Shown: positions 23,939 to 33,261, numbered from the stretch's first letter. The stretch is 40,965 nucleotides of DNA from an uncultured Prevotella sp. (GCA_900772835.1 CAAGSA010000100.1:1-40965), one strand, 5' to 3'. Numbers and translations are program-made. Notes: generated by a model not told the origin, from the letters alone.

Positions 23939-25273
23939 ATGATAGCAGCGAACGTAGTGGATAATCTCAAGCAGAGATTTCCAAACGAGCCGGAGTATAT
24001 CCAGGCGGTGAGCCAGGTGTTGGCAACGATAGAGGAAGAGTATAATAGGCATCCGGAGTTTGACCGTGCCAATCTGATAGAGCGCCTCTGCATTCCAGAC
24101 CGCATAATTTCTTTCCGTGTGTCGTGGGTTGACGACAAGGGGGCTGTGCAGACCAATATGGGCTATCGTGTGCAGCACAACAATGCCATCGGTCCGTATA
24201 AGGGAGGTATACGTTTCCATAGATCGGTAAACTTGGGAATTCTGAAGTTCCTTGCCTTTGAGCAGACATTCAAGAATTCGCTCACTACGCTCCCAATGGG
24301 CGGCGCAAAGGGCGGTTCGGATTTCTCGCCGCGCGGCAAGAGCGATGCTGAGGTAATGCGCTTCTGTCAGGCATTTATGACAGAACTCTACCGCCATATC
24401 GGTCCCGACGAGGATGTTCCGGCAGGTGACATCGGCGTGGGCGGGCGCGAGGTGGCGTATATGTTCGGAATGTACAAGAAGCTCACTCATACGTGGAGTG
24501 GTGTACTTACGGGCAAGGGACTTGAGTTCGGTGGTTCGCTCATCCGTCCGGAAGCTACGGGCTACGGCAATGTGTATTTCCTTGTGAACATGCTCCGGAC
24601 GAGGGGACTTGACCTGAATGGCAAGACAGTGCTTGTGAGCGGTGCGGGAAACGTGGCGCAGTATACTATAGAGAAATGCATAGAGCTTGGTGCAAAAGTG
24701 CTTACTTGCTCCGATTCCGACGGATATATCTACGACCCAGACGGAATAACGGCAGAGAAGCTCGCGTTCATCAAGGAACTGAAGAATATAGATCGCGGCC
24801 GCATCCGCGAGTATGCCGAGGAATATGGCGTGAAATACGTGGAGGGAGCTAAGCCTTGGTTCGAAAAGGCCGACATAGCCCTGCCGTCGGCAACACAGAA
24901 CGAGATAAACGAGGAGGCTGCAAAGGCTCTCGTGGCGAACGGTGTCATTGCCGTGAGTGAGGGTGCCAATATGCCGACCACACCGGCAGCGATAAAGGTG
25001 TTCCAGGATGCACACATCCTCTATTCTCCAGGAAAGGCGGCAAATGCAGGCGGAGTGGCAGTGTCCGGACTGGAGATGAGCCAGAACTCAGAGCGCCTGA
25101 GCTGGAGCCGTGAGGAAGTGGACCGCAAACTCCACGGCATAATGGATGAAATCCATGCCGACTGCGTGAAATACGGCACAGAGAGCGACGGCTACATCAA
25201 CTACGTCAAGGGTGCCAATGTGGCAGGCTTCCTCAAGGTCGCAAAGGCAATGATGGCGCAGGGAATAGTATAG
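23939..25273 (+). CDS. gdhA: NADP-type glutamate dehydrogenase
   Basis: 444 residues, the standard hexameric enzyme size. It forms glutamate from 2-oxoglutarate and ammonia. Landmarks: YRVQHNNAIGPYKGGIRFH, PMGGAKGG (119-126, catalytic Lys124), the second catalytic residue Asp164 in PAGDIGVGGREV, and the Rossmann segment KTVLVSGAGNVAQYT, followed by CSDSDGYIYDPDGI. The Ser-Asp-Ser after the second strand, rather than a lone acidic residue, favours NADPH. Single-gene unit with its own promoter and terminator. Probably the main ammonia assimilation route. Confidence 0.96.
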   Translation: MIAANVVDNLKQRFPNEPEYIQAVSQVLATIEEEYNRHPEFDRANLIERLCIPDRIISFRVSWVDDKGAVQTNMGYRVQHNNAIGPYKGGIRFHRSVNLGILKFLAFEQTFKNSLTTLPMGGAKGGSDFSPRGKSDAEVMRFCQAFMTELYRHIGPDEDVPAGDIGVGGREVAYMFGMYKKLTHTWSGVLTGKGLEFGGSLIRPEATGYGNVYFLVNMLRTRGLDLNGKTVLVSGAGNVAQYTIEKCIELGAKVLTCSDSDGYIYDPDGITAEKLAFIKELKNIDRGRIREYAEEYGVKYVEGAKPWFEKADIALPSATQNEINEEAAKALVANGVIAVSEGANMPTTPAAIKVFQDAHILYSPGKAANAGGVAVSGLEMSQNSERLSWSREEVDRKLHGIMDEIHADCVKYGTESDGYINYVKGANVAGFLKVAKAMMAQGIV

Positions 25274-25315
25274 AGAGAAGGGAGAGACATTCAATATAAA
25301 ACACAATAAGACAGA

Positions 25316-25354
25316 GTCGTTTTGGTTTGGTGAAAACTAAAACGACTTTTTTTT
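25316..25354 (+). terminator. Intrinsic terminator after gdhA
   Basis: A 13-bp stem (25316-25328 with 25334-25346, one G.T wobble), a 5-base loop and eight T (25347-25354). A strong rho-independent terminator. Confidence 0.9.
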
Positions 25355-25397
25355 GTTATTTATAGAACCAAATCCAAGGAATTCTAAAAAAAAAAAC

Positions 25398-25405
25398 TAT
25401 CTTTG
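25398..25405 (+). promoter_or_regulatory. Promoter -7 element before the phosphoglucomutase gene
   Basis: TATCTTTG, a perfect TAnnTTTG, directly behind an A-run. No TTTG is found at the expected upstream distance. The start codon is 120 bases downstream. Confidence 0.5.
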
Positions 25406-25524
25406 CAATAACATAATGACTACTTGCGTAAAAGGCTCAAGCTACACCAGGGGCAGGCACATGAAAACATATTCGTGTGTCTGGCCAGACAAAGTAAAAA
25501 CAACAATATAAACATAAAAAGATT

Positions 25525-27276
25525 ATGGAAAATAACAAGGAACTTATTGCGCTGTGCGAGGAGAAGGCACAGCAGTGGCTCTCTCCGGCATTCGATGAAG
25601 AGACACGTGGCGAAGTGAAGGCAATGCTCGGGGCAGACGACAAGTCGGCACTCGTAGACGCCTTCTATCAGAATTTGGAATTCGGTACAGGCGGACTGCG
25701 CGGAATTATGGGCGCAGGAACAAACCGTATGAACAAATACATCGTGGGAATGGCTACACAAGGATTTGCCAACTACATCCACAAGGCGTTCCCCGGCGAA
25801 GAGGGACTCAGTGTAGTGGTGGGCCACGATTGCCGCAACAATTCGCGCCTGTTCGCAGAGACCGTAGCAGCCATTTTCTCCGCCAACGGTATCAGAGTAT
25901 ACCTCTTTGAGAGCCTGCGCCCAACACCTGAGGTATCATTCGCTATCCGCGAGCTCGGAGCCAAGGCTGGAGTGAACGTTACGGCATCCCACAACCCGAA
26001 GGAGTACAATGGCTACAAGGCATACTGGAGCGACGGCGCACAGGTTATTGCTCCGCACGACACTGGCATCATTGAGGAAGTGAACAAAGTGGCAATTGCC
26101 GACGTGAAGTTCGAGGCAAATTGGGACCTCATCAAGATTATCGGCGGCGAGATGGACTACAATTATATGCAGGCTGTGCATACGGTGATGATTGACCAGG
26201 AGGCGATAAACCGTCAGAAGAATCTCAACATCGTATACACACCGATGCACGGAGCCGGTCGCGTAATTGTGCCTCTGTGCTTGCGCTCATGGGGCTTCCA
26301 GAACATAAACGTTGTTCCGGAACAGATGGTCATCGATGGAAACTTCACCACCGTTGTTTCTCCGAATCCCGAGAATGCAGAGGCCATGACCCTCGGAATG
26401 AAGCTCGGAACGAAGCTCAACGCCGACCTCGTGGTTGCCACCGACCCAGATGCCGACCGTCTTGCCATCGTGTGCCGCGACGACAAGGGCGAGTGGATGA
26501 TAATCAATGGAAACCAGACCTGCATGATGTTCTGCTACTATATCATCGAGAACAAGAAGAAGTTGGGTAAGCTCAACCCGACTGACTTCCTAGTGAAGAC
26601 CATCGTCACGACAGAGGTTATCGCCGAAATTGCCAAGAAGAACAATGTGGAGCTGCGCGACTGCTACACCGGTTTCAAGTGGATTGCACGCGAAATAGCA
26701 ATCTCCGAGGGGAAGAAGAACTATATCGGCGGCGGCGAGGAGAGCTTCGGTTTCTTGCCCTACGACAAGGTGCGCGACAAGGATGCTCCTGCAGCAATAT
26801 GTCTTATCTGCGAGATTGCAGCTTGGGCTAAGGACCAGGGCAAGACGCTCTACGACTTGCTCATGCAGATATATCAGGAGTACGGCTTCTCGAAGGAGTT
26901 CACAGTGAACGTTGTGCGTCCGGGCAAGACGGGTGCCGACGAGATAAAGCAGATGATGGAGAACTTCCGTACCAATCCTCCGAAGGAGCTTGGCGGCAGC
27001 AGGATTGTGCTGACAAAGGACTACAGGTCGCTTGAGGCGACAAAGGCTGACGGTACAGTGGAGAAACTGGACATGCCTGCGACAAGCAACGTGCTGCAGT
27101 GGTTCTGTGAAGACAACACAAAGGTAAGTGTGCGTCCTTCGGGAACCGAGCCTAAGATCAAGTTCTACATCGAGGTAAAAGACCCGTCGTTCAAGTGTGC
27201 CGGCTGCTTCGAGCGTTGCAATAAGGCTGCTGAGGATAAGATAGAGGCAATAAAGAAATCATTGAATCTTGACTAA
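25525..27276 (+). CDS. Phosphoglucomutase/phosphomannomutase family protein
   Basis: 583 residues, the long alpha-D-phosphohexomutase type. Motifs in order: FGTGGLRGIMG (53-63), the phosphoserine loop TASHNPKEYNG (153-163, Ser155 carries the phosphate), metal-binding DPDADR (307-312), the sugar-binding loop GEESFGF (404-410), and the phosphate-binding RPSGTEPKIKF near residue 536. It interconverts glucose-1-phosphate and glucose-6-phosphate, linking glycolysis with glycogen and nucleotide-sugar synthesis. Long members of this family in Bacteroidetes are annotated as phospho-sugar mutase, and related forms can act on ribose or mannose phosphates, so no symbol is given. Single gene with its own terminator. 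Confidence 0.93.
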   Translation: MENNKELIALCEEKAQQWLSPAFDEETRGEVKAMLGADDKSALVDAFYQNLEFGTGGLRGIMGAGTNRMNKYIVGMATQGFANYIHKAFPGEEGLSVVVGHDCRNNSRLFAETVAAIFSANGIRVYLFESLRPTPEVSFAIRELGAKAGVNVTASHNPKEYNGYKAYWSDGAQVIAPHDTGIIEEVNKVAIADVKFEANWDLIKIIGGEMDYNYMQAVHTVMIDQEAINRQKNLNIVYTPMHGAGRVIVPLCLRSWGFQNINVVPEQMVIDGNFTTVVSPNPENAEAMTLGMKLGTKLNADLVVATDPDADRLAIVCRDDKGEWMIINGNQTCMMFCYYIIENKKKLGKLNPTDFLVKTIVTTEVIAEIAKKNNVELRDCYTGFKWIAREIAISEGKKNYIGGGEESFGFLPYDKVRDKDAPAAICLICEIAAWAKDQGKTLYDLLMQIYQEYGFSKEFTVNVVRPGKTGADEIKQMMENFRTNPPKELGGSRIVLTKDYRSLEATKADGTVEKLDMPATSNVLQWFCEDNTKVSVRPSGTEPKIKFYIEVKDPSFKCAGCFERCNKAAEDKIEAIKKSLNLD

Positions 27277-27324
27277 AAAACGTCTCCGGATTCATCATCC
27301 GGCGGAACAATACTACCCAAAAAG

Positions 27325-27354
27325 GGCTGTGCATAGATTTTGCGCAGCCTTTTT
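27325..27354 (+). terminator. Intrinsic terminator after the phosphoglucomutase gene
   Basis: GGCTGTGC (27325-27332) pairs with GCGCAGCC (27342-27349, one wobble), followed by five T. A smaller hairpin (CCGGA 27286-27290 with TCCGG 27298-27302) lies just before. Confidence 0.87.
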
Positions 27355-27452
27355 CATATATTGACAAATTGAGAAATATATGTTAATTTTGGAGAAAATG
27401 TTTTTTTGTGTGGGTACACGATTTAAAAGTAAACATTTAAGTATGCAAAAGT

Positions 27453-27483
27453 TTTGGAATATAAAAAAAAAACGCTAACTTTG
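27453..27483 (+). promoter_or_regulatory. Orphan promoter driving a small RNA
   Basis: TTTG (27453-27456), 19 bases (mostly A), TAACTTTG (27476-27483). A perfect consensus with no protein gene downstream on this strand before a terminator about 87 bases later. Confidence 0.82.
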
Positions 27484-27489
27484 CAAACG

Positions 27490-27577
27490 TTATCCTGAAA
27501 ACAATCTTTTTACCTTAAAAGGACTAATACCTATTGAAAATAAAAGCGGTCACCTGTGAAGGCAACCGCTCTTTTTT
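27490..27577 (+). ncRNA. Candidate free-standing small RNA, about 88 nt
   Basis: It is bounded by a perfect promoter and a strong terminator. The 3' hairpin is AGCGGT (27545-27550) with ACCGCT (27565-27570), with an inner CCT/AGG pairing separated by a CA/CA internal loop and a GTGA loop, then C and six T. The 5' part is single-stranded, rich in A and T, with a weak hairpin around ACCTTAAAAGG (27522-27532). No start codon gives a useful ORF. The next gene is on the other strand. I do not recognise it as a named RNA family. Coordinates of the 5' end assume initiation 7 bases after the -7 element. Confidence 0.65.
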
Positions 27578-27634
27578 ATCATGTTTTTCTCATTATCCGG
27601 AGCGTTAGTTTTGTAATTTTTTCTGTTCTGACTG

Positions 27635-29098
27635 TCAGTCTTTGTCCCTTTCCTCTTTAGTATCGCTTCTTTTATTGTTCTTGTCGAAATGTTTTAGTGC
27701 GAATTCGTAGTAGTCCTGCGGCGTAACACTGGCCGGGAAAATTTCCGAGAGTACGGCTTTAGCCTCGTCCACATTCTTTTCCACTGCTTCCTTGAGATAG
27801 AATAGGAATTCGTCTTTCAGTCCGAGATAGTTGCAGCATACAGCTATATACGACAGCCCTCTTGTGCGTTGTGGTTCCAGCCTGAATATTTCCTTCAGCA
27901 TTTGGTACGCCACATCGTCGAAATTGTGCTCATAGAAGTTCACAGCCACCTGGAACAGGTATTCGTTCGGCAGTTCGCTTTTCTCGTATCCACGCATGAA
28001 CACTTCGTTTGCCTTGCTGAACTTGTTCATCCCGAGCAGTACTCCTCCTTCGATGAGGTTAAGTTCCGGGTCGTCGTAGTTCATATTCTTCAGTATGTCT
28101 ATGTGCCTGAAAGCCTTGCTGCCTTCGCCCGTCCATCCGTATATTATTGCCAGGTCCTTGTGTATGTCCACGAAGTTCTGCCTGTTGTCGCTGCATCTTT
28201 TCTGTGCCTCTGCTAGATGTTTAATGGCTTCTTTTGCCATCTGTTTGCAGAAGTAGCATCGTGCCAGCAGAATCTCTCCCAGTTCGTTTTCGTTGAGTGC
28301 GGCGAATCGTGTATATGCTTCTATTGCCTTGTCGTAGTTGCACAGCTTGAAGTATGCGTTTCCCAGGTTCAGGTACGACTCTGCGCATCCATCGTTAATT
28401 GCGATGGCGTATTCGCTGCTTGCTGCGGCGTCAGAGTATTTGTCGGCCGATAGTTGTATCGTTGCAAGTAGGTTCCAGTAGTCGGTGTAGAATGGGTTCT
28501 TGTCGAGTGCTTTTTCAAGTATTTCTATGGCTTTTTCGTGCTCTCCTTTTTCGAAGTGTAGCCGTGCGCATAGCTTTTTGTATTCCGGGCTGTTTTTGTC
28601 GGTGATGCGTTGTGCCCATTCTGTCGCTTCTTTTGTGAGCGAGTAGTCGAGTAGCAGGAACGCCACGTCGAGCCTGTAGTCTTGTCTTTCGTCCTCGTGT
28701 ATTGTGGTTTCTCCGTCGGCGAATGTTTCTGTTGCTGCCTTGTTGTTGCCCCTTGCGAGCTGGTATTCTCCGAGGATGGTGAAATATTCCGGCAGTGTGG
28801 TGTCGCTGATTCTGGATATGTTCTCCCATGCCTCGTTGCAGTCTTTTTTCAGCGCGAGGCTGAATCGTGCTAGAAACACTCTTGGCGCGCATGCATCGGG
28901 GTATATTGTTGTGGCATATTCGGCAGCCTCTCTTGCTAATGTGTATTTTCCGTTCTCATAGTAGAATTCTGCTATGTCTGCAAGTTCGTCGGAGCCGAGT
29001 ATGCAACTCTTCCCCTCTTCGCGGCATTGCTCGAAGAGGGAAAGGCTGTTTTTGAATTCTTCAGATTCGAAATAGTTGTAGTTCAGATCTTCTGTCAT
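27635..29098 (-). CDS. Tetratricopeptide repeat protein
   Basis: 487 residues, mostly helical repeats of about 34 residues. TPR signatures include LLATIQLSADKYSDAAASSEYAI and the following AESYLNLGNAYFKLCNYDKA, and earlier segments such as GEHEKAIEILEKALDKNP. About ten to twelve repeats fill the protein. There is no signal peptide and no membrane segment, so it is probably a cytoplasmic scaffold or adaptor. The N-terminus is acidic (MTEDLNYNYFESEEF) and the last residues are charged (KRSDTKEERDKD). Its ATG overlaps the glnS stop codon by one base, so it is translated from the glnS mRNA. The partner is unknown. Confidence 0.9.
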   Translation of the reverse strand: MTEDLNYNYFESEEFKNSLSLFEQCREEGKSCILGSDELADIAEFYYENGKYTLAREAAEYATTIYPDACAPRVFLARFSLALKKDCNEAWENISRISDTTLPEYFTILGEYQLARGNNKAATETFADGETTIHEDERQDYRLDVAFLLLDYSLTKEATEWAQRITDKNSPEYKKLCARLHFEKGEHEKAIEILEKALDKNPFYTDYWNLLATIQLSADKYSDAAASSEYAIAINDGCAESYLNLGNAYFKLCNYDKAIEAYTRFAALNENELGEILLARCYFCKQMAKEAIKHLAEAQKRCSDNRQNFVDIHKDLAIIYGWTGEGSKAFRHIDILKNMNYDDPELNLIEGGVLLGMNKFSKANEVFMRGYEKSELPNEYLFQVAVNFYEHNFDDVAYQMLKEIFRLEPQRTRGLSYIAVCCNYLGLKDEFLFYLKEAVEKNVDEAKAVLSEIFPASVTPQDYYEFALKHFDKNNKRSDTKEERDKD

Positions 29099-30819
29099 TA
29101 TTTTTTATCATTCATCTTGGCCCATGTGTCTTTTAGACCCACGGTTTTGTTGAACACGAGGTGTTCTGTTGTGGAATTCTTGTCGGCCATAAAGTATCCT
29201 ATTCTCTGGAACTGCAGGTATTCTCCAGGTCGTTTTTCTGCTGCGTATTTCTCCACGTAGCATTCCGTTCTCACCTTCAGTGATTCTTTGTTTATGAGTT
29301 CTCTGAAGTCCCGTTCGTCTGCCGACGGGTTTTCCACGCTGAACAGTCTGTCGTATTCTCTCACTTCCGCTTTGCAGCAGTGGTCTGCGCTCACCCAGTG
29401 CAGTGTTCCTTTCACTTTTCTGTTTGCGCCTTCCATTCCGCTTTTGCTTGTCGGGTCGTATTCTGCCTGTATTTCGGTGATGTTTCCTTCGGCGTCTTTA
29501 GTGCATCCTGTACACATAACGATGTATGCGTTTTTCAGTCTCACTTCCTTGCCCGGTGTCATTCGGAAGAATTTTCTGGAAGCGTTCTCCATGAAATCTT
29601 CGCGCTCTATCCAGAGGTTTTTGCTGAATGTGATGGTGTGTGTGCCGTCTGCCTCGTTCTCGGGGTTGTTCACGGCTTCCATCTCTTCAGTCTGGTTGTC
29701 GGGATAGTTTGTTATGACGAGTTTTACGGGGTTCACCACAGCCGACACTCTAATGGCCTTCTTGTTCAGGTCTTCGCGTACTGCTGCTTCGAGCAGGGCC
29801 ATATCATTCAGCGCGTCGAACTTTGTGTATCCGATGCTGTTAATGAACATTCTGATGCTTTCTGGCGAATATCCTCTGCGTCGCATTCCGCAGAGTGTTG
29901 GCATACGCGGGTCGTCCCATCCGTCCACTAGGTGCTCGTCCACGAGTGCGTGCAACTTTCGTTTGCTCATCACTGTGTTTGTCAGGTTCAGCCTGTTGAA
30001 CTCTATCTGTCTTGGCCGGAAGTCGTCCATATTGTCTGCTTCCCCTTCGTAGGTCTTGAGTTCGTCGATGAACTTGTCGTAGAGCGGGCGGTGTGGCACG
30101 AACTCCAGTGTGCATATGGAGTGTGTCACTCCCTCGAAATAGTCGCTCTGTCCGTGTGCGAAGTCGTACATAGGGTAGGCATGCCACTGTGTGCCTGTGC
30201 GGTGGTGTGGTGTCTGTATGATACGGTACATTATCGGGTCGCGGAAGTGCATGTTGGGGTTTGCCATATCGAGCTTTGCCCTCAGCACCATCGAGCCTTC
30301 CTCGGCTTCTGCCGTGTTCATTTTTCTGAACAACTCCAGGCTTTCTTCTGCCGGGCGGTCTCTGTATGGCGAATTAGTTCCAGACTGTGTCGGTGTGCCT
30401 TTCTGTCCGGCTATCTGTTCGCTTGTCTGCTGGTCCACGTATGCCTTGCCCTGCATGATCATCCATTCGGCGAAGTCCCACAGTTTCTGGAAGTAGTCGG
30501 AGGCATAGTAGATGTTGCCCCAGTGGAATCCGAGCCATTTGATGTCGTTCAGTATGGAGTCCACGTATTCGGTGTCTTCTTTGCTTGGGTTTGTGTCATC
30601 GAATCTCAGGTTGCACACGCCGTTGTATTTCTCTGCCACTCCGAAGTCCATGCAGATGGCTTTTGCATGTCCGATGTGCAGGTATCCATTCGGTTCCGGT
30701 GGGAATCTTGTCTGTATTCTTTTAGCGTTCTTTCCTTCCTCGAGGTCTTTTTCCACTATTTGTTCCACGAAGCTGAGGCTTTTTCTCTCCTCGTTTTTGG
30801 TTTCTTCTGTATTTGCCAT
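29098..30819 (-). CDS. glnS: Glutaminyl-tRNA synthetase
   Basis: 573 residues, near the E. coli length of 554. Class I synthetase with the HIGH motif in PPEPNGYLHIGHAKA (His48-His51) and the KMSKS counterpart VMSKRKL near residue 279. Other family text: FRFDDTNPSKEDTEYVDSI-like segment, DFAHGQSDYFEGVTHSICTLEF and the C-terminal anticodon-binding beta-barrels. GlnRS rather than GluRS is shown by the long C-terminal part and the eukaryote-like N-terminal stretch SFVEQIVEKDLEEGK. Charges tRNA-Gln directly. A TPR gene is co-translated behind it. Confidence 0.97.
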   Translation of the reverse strand: MANTEETKNEERKSLSFVEQIVEKDLEEGKNAKRIQTRFPPEPNGYLHIGHAKAICMDFGVAEKYNGVCNLRFDDTNPSKEDTEYVDSILNDIKWLGFHWGNIYYASDYFQKLWDFAEWMIMQGKAYVDQQTSEQIAGQKGTPTQSGTNSPYRDRPAEESLELFRKMNTAEAEEGSMVLRAKLDMANPNMHFRDPIMYRIIQTPHHRTGTQWHAYPMYDFAHGQSDYFEGVTHSICTLEFVPHRPLYDKFIDELKTYEGEADNMDDFRPRQIEFNRLNLTNTVMSKRKLHALVDEHLVDGWDDPRMPTLCGMRRRGYSPESIRMFINSIGYTKFDALNDMALLEAAVREDLNKKAIRVSAVVNPVKLVITNYPDNQTEEMEAVNNPENEADGTHTITFSKNLWIEREDFMENASRKFFRMTPGKEVRLKNAYIVMCTGCTKDAEGNITEIQAEYDPTSKSGMEGANRKVKGTLHWVSADHCCKAEVREYDRLFSVENPSADERDFRELINKESLKVRTECYVEKYAAEKRPGEYLQFQRIGYFMADKNSTTEHLVFNKTVGLKDTWAKMNDKK

Positions 30820-30858
30820 ATTCTGTCGTGTTTAATATGTTTCTGTTTTTATATGTTG

Positions 30859-30866
30859 CAAAGTTA
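30859..30866 (-). promoter_or_regulatory. Promoter -7 element of glnS
   Basis: On the minus strand this reads TAACTTTG, 40 bases upstream of the glnS start. No TTTG at the ideal distance was found. It overlaps the short gap after the HAD gene, so glnS can be transcribed apart from it. Confidence 0.6.
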
Positions 30867-30876
30867 ATGTTTTTCT

Positions 30877-31626
30877 TTAGAAATCCCTTACTTCAGTTAT
30901 GAATTTTTCCCATTTCCCTGCAAACTCCTTTATGGAGTGGAACAGCAGGTCGGCTCCTTCGCCGAGCAGTGCCGCGTCGGGCAGCGGTCCTGTGTTTGCT
31001 GCCACGGTGAACGCTCCTGCCGCCACTCCTGCCCTTGTGCCTAGCGGCGCGTTTTCCACTACTATTGCCTCATTCGGCTTTGCTCCTGCTTTTTCCAGTC
31101 CTTTCTGGTAGGGTTCGGGGTTGGGTTTCCCGTGCTCCACGTCGAGTGCGCTGACAATCAGTTCCTTACTCACCATTCCTTCGAGTTCTTGTTCGAGCCT
31201 GTCTATGAGCGTGTGCTGTGCGCTTCCGGTCACGATTATAATCTGCAGTCCGTCTTGTTTCATCTGCTGCATCAGTTCTCGTATGCCGGGCATGAGCTGC
31301 GGCGGCTGGCATTGCCTAAAGGCTTCCGCCTTTATCCCGTATAGGATCCTTGCTTCGTTTTCGCTTATTTCCTGGTTGCGCTGCTGTCGGAAGAGCATCT
31401 GTATTGTTTCCACTCCGCGCATCCCTTCGTATCTGTATGCGTCCTGCGGCGGCATTTCTATACCGATGCTTTCCATCGCCTTGTGCCAGCTGCGGGCGTG
31501 GTTCGGCATACTGTCGTATATCACGCCGTCCATATCGAACATGGCGGTTTTGGGGCGGAACTCTGCGAAGCCTGTTTTCTCGAGATAGTGTTGTATGTTT
31601 TGTCTGAACATTTCTTTCTCTTCCAT
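30877..31626 (-). CDS. HAD-superfamily phosphatase, beta-phosphoglucomutase-like
   Basis: 249 residues from the ATG at 31626; a start 48 bases further upstream is in frame but would add a polar stretch not seen in the family. Motif I is FDMDGVIYDSMP (nucleophile and acid/base Asp), motif II is IIVTGS, motif III is the Lys in HGKPNPEPY, and motif IV is VVENAPLGTRAG. The helical cap after motif I (NHARSWHKAMESIGIEMP) is the C1 type of beta-phosphoglucomutase and sugar-phosphate phosphatases. The substrate cannot be read from the sequence. It lies between proS and glnS on the same strand, separated from proS by a hairpin. Confidence 0.88.
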   Translation of the reverse strand: MEEKEMFRQNIQHYLEKTGFAEFRPKTAMFDMDGVIYDSMPNHARSWHKAMESIGIEMPPQDAYRYEGMRGVETIQMLFRQQRNQEISENEARILYGIKAEAFRQCQPPQLMPGIRELMQQMKQDGLQIIIVTGSAQHTLIDRLEQELEGMVSKELIVSALDVEHGKPNPEPYQKGLEKAGAKPNEAIVVENAPLGTRAGVAAGAFTVAANTGPLPDAALLGEGADLLFHSIKEFAGKWEKFITEVRDF

Positions 31627-31679
31627 TCTTTCTTTACTTTTATGTGTGGGGTGGGGGCCGTTGCCTTCTTTCACGTATT

Positions 31680-31714
31680 AAGGCCCGGAAACCGTATTGT
31701 GTTTTCCGGGCCTT
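31680..31714. terminator. Perfect 12-bp hairpin between proS and the HAD gene
   Basis: AAGGCCCGGAAA (31680-31691) pairs perfectly with TTTCCGGGCCTT (31703-31714) around an 11-base loop. It is very stable, but on the minus strand no U-run follows immediately. It probably marks the 3' end of proS mRNA or partial termination. Confidence 0.65.
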
Positions 31715-31779
31715 GGCGTTTATTTTTTTGTCGTGTCGTCGGTTCTTTCCGTTTCCGGTGTCGCCTTTCTTCGTGTCTT

Positions 31780-33261
31780 TTAGTAGCTTCTGGCTATGAT
31801 TACGCGCTTTGTAGCGGGTTTGCCCGATACCATATCCACTCCCGGTGTCTGTTCCACGTTGAATGGGATGCAACGTATTGTGGCCTGTGTCTCTTCCTTG
31901 ATTTTGGCTTCAGTCTCGGCTGTTCCGTCCCAGTGGCACACGAAGAATCCTCCGTCTTTGATTTTCTGTTTGAACTCTTCGTAGTCGTCGCATTCGTAGA
32001 TTCGCGCTTCACGGTATGCCTTTGCCTTTTCGAAGAGGTTCTTCTGTATGTCGGCAAGCAGCTGCTCCACGTGTTCCACTATTCCCTCGAACGGCAGTGT
32101 CTCCTTCTTCAGTGTATCGCGGCGCATCACTTCGATTGTTCCGTTCTCCAGGTCCTTGTTTCCTACCACCAGTCTTACTGGCACACCCTTGAGTTCGTAG
32201 TCGGCGAACTTGAATCCCGGGCGTTTGTTGTCGGCATCGTCGTATTTCACGCTTATTCCCACCTTGCGCAGCTGGCTGATAACTGGCTGCAGTTTTTCGC
32301 TGATGGCGTCGAGCTGCTCCTTGCCCTTTGTTATCGGCACGATTACCACCTGTATCGGTGCGAGCATCGGCGGCAGCACGAGTCCGTTGTCGTCGGAGTG
32401 TGTCATTATGAGTGCTCCGATGAGTCGTGTCGACACTCCCCATGATGTAGCCCACACATATTCCGGCTTATTATCCTTGTTCAGGTATGTCACGTCGAAC
32501 GCCTTGGCGAAGTTCTGTCCCAGAAAATGGCTTGTTCCGCTCTGCAGCGCTTTTCCGTCTTGCATCATTGCCTCGATGGTGTATGTGTCGAGTGCTCCTG
32601 CGAATCTTTCCGTCTCGCTTTTCACTCCGCGCACCACCGGTACAGCCATGAACTCCTCGGCGAAATCGGCGTATACGTGCAGCATCTTCTGTGCCTCTTC
32701 CTCCGCCTCCTGCCGTGTGGCGTGTGCGGTGTGTCCCTCCTGCCAGAGGAATTCCGATGTGCGCAGGAACGGGCGTGTGCGCATCTCCCATCTCATAACG
32801 TTACACCACTGGTTGCACATGAGTGGCAGGTCGCGCCACGAATGTATCCAGTTCTTGTACGTGTTCCATATTATGGTTTCGGATGTGGGGCGTATGATGA
32901 GCTCTTCGTCGAGCTTTGCCGCCGGGTCCACCTCCACTCCGCTCTTGTCTTCCTTGGCCTTCAGGCGGTAGTGTGTCACCACGGCGCATTCCTTGGCGAA
33001 TCCTTCCACATGTTCCGCTTCGCGCGAGAGGAAGGATTTCGGTATCAGCAGCGGAAAGTATGCGTTCTGTGCTCCTGTTTCCTTGAACATCTTGTCGAGT
33101 TGCTGCTGCATTTTTTCCCAGATGGCGTAGCCGTAGGGCTTGATTATCATACATCCTCTTACGGGCGACTGCTCGGCGAGGTCTGCCTTTATCACTAAGT
33201 CGTTGAACCACTGGCTGTAGTTCTCAGCCCTTTTCGTGAGCTGTTTCAGTTCTTTTGCCAT
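31780..33261 (-). CDS. proS: Prolyl-tRNA synthetase, archaeal/eukaryotic type
   Basis: 493 residues from the ATG at 33261 (MAKELKQLTKRAENYSQW); the frame stays open further upstream, but those residues run into the promoter and are not conserved. Class II synthetase. Motif 2 region is near EMRTRPFLRTSEFLWQEGHTAHA, with RPTSETIIWNTYKNWI before it and TSWGVSTRLIGALIMTH as motif 3. It lacks the editing insertion of the bacterial ProRS and has the C-terminal zinc-like/eukaryotic extension ending IARSY, the type found throughout Bacteroidetes. It charges tRNA-Pro. It has its own perfect promoter. Confidence 0.96.
   Translation of the reverse strand: MAKELKQLTKRAENYSQWFNDLVIKADLAEQSPVRGCMIIKPYGYAIWEKMQQQLDKMFKETGAQNAYFPLLIPKSFLSREAEHVEGFAKECAVVTHYRLKAKEDKSGVEVDPAAKLDEELIIRPTSETIIWNTYKNWIHSWRDLPLMCNQWCNVMRWEMRTRPFLRTSEFLWQEGHTAHATRQEAEEEAQKMLHVYADFAEEFMAVPVVRGVKSETERFAGALDTYTIEAMMQDGKALQSGTSHFLGQNFAKAFDVTYLNKDNKPEYVWATSWGVSTRLIGALIMTHSDDNGLVLPPMLAPIQVVIVPITKGKEQLDAISEKLQPVISQLRKVGISVKYDDADNKRPGFKFADYELKGVPVRLVVGNKDLENGTIEVMRRDTLKKETLPFEGIVEHVEQLLADIQKNLFEKAKAYREARIYECDDYEEFKQKIKDGGFFVCHWDGTAETEAKIKEETQATIRCIPFNVEQTPGVDMVSGKPATKRVIIARSY

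Noticed and set aside
29932..30867. 311-residue plus-strand frame over glnS
   Set aside because: Shadow of glnS with no recognisable domain.
31483..32445. 320-residue plus-strand frame over proS and the HAD gene
   Set aside because: Cys/Phe/His-rich text typical of the complement of real codons. It spans two genes and an intergenic terminator.
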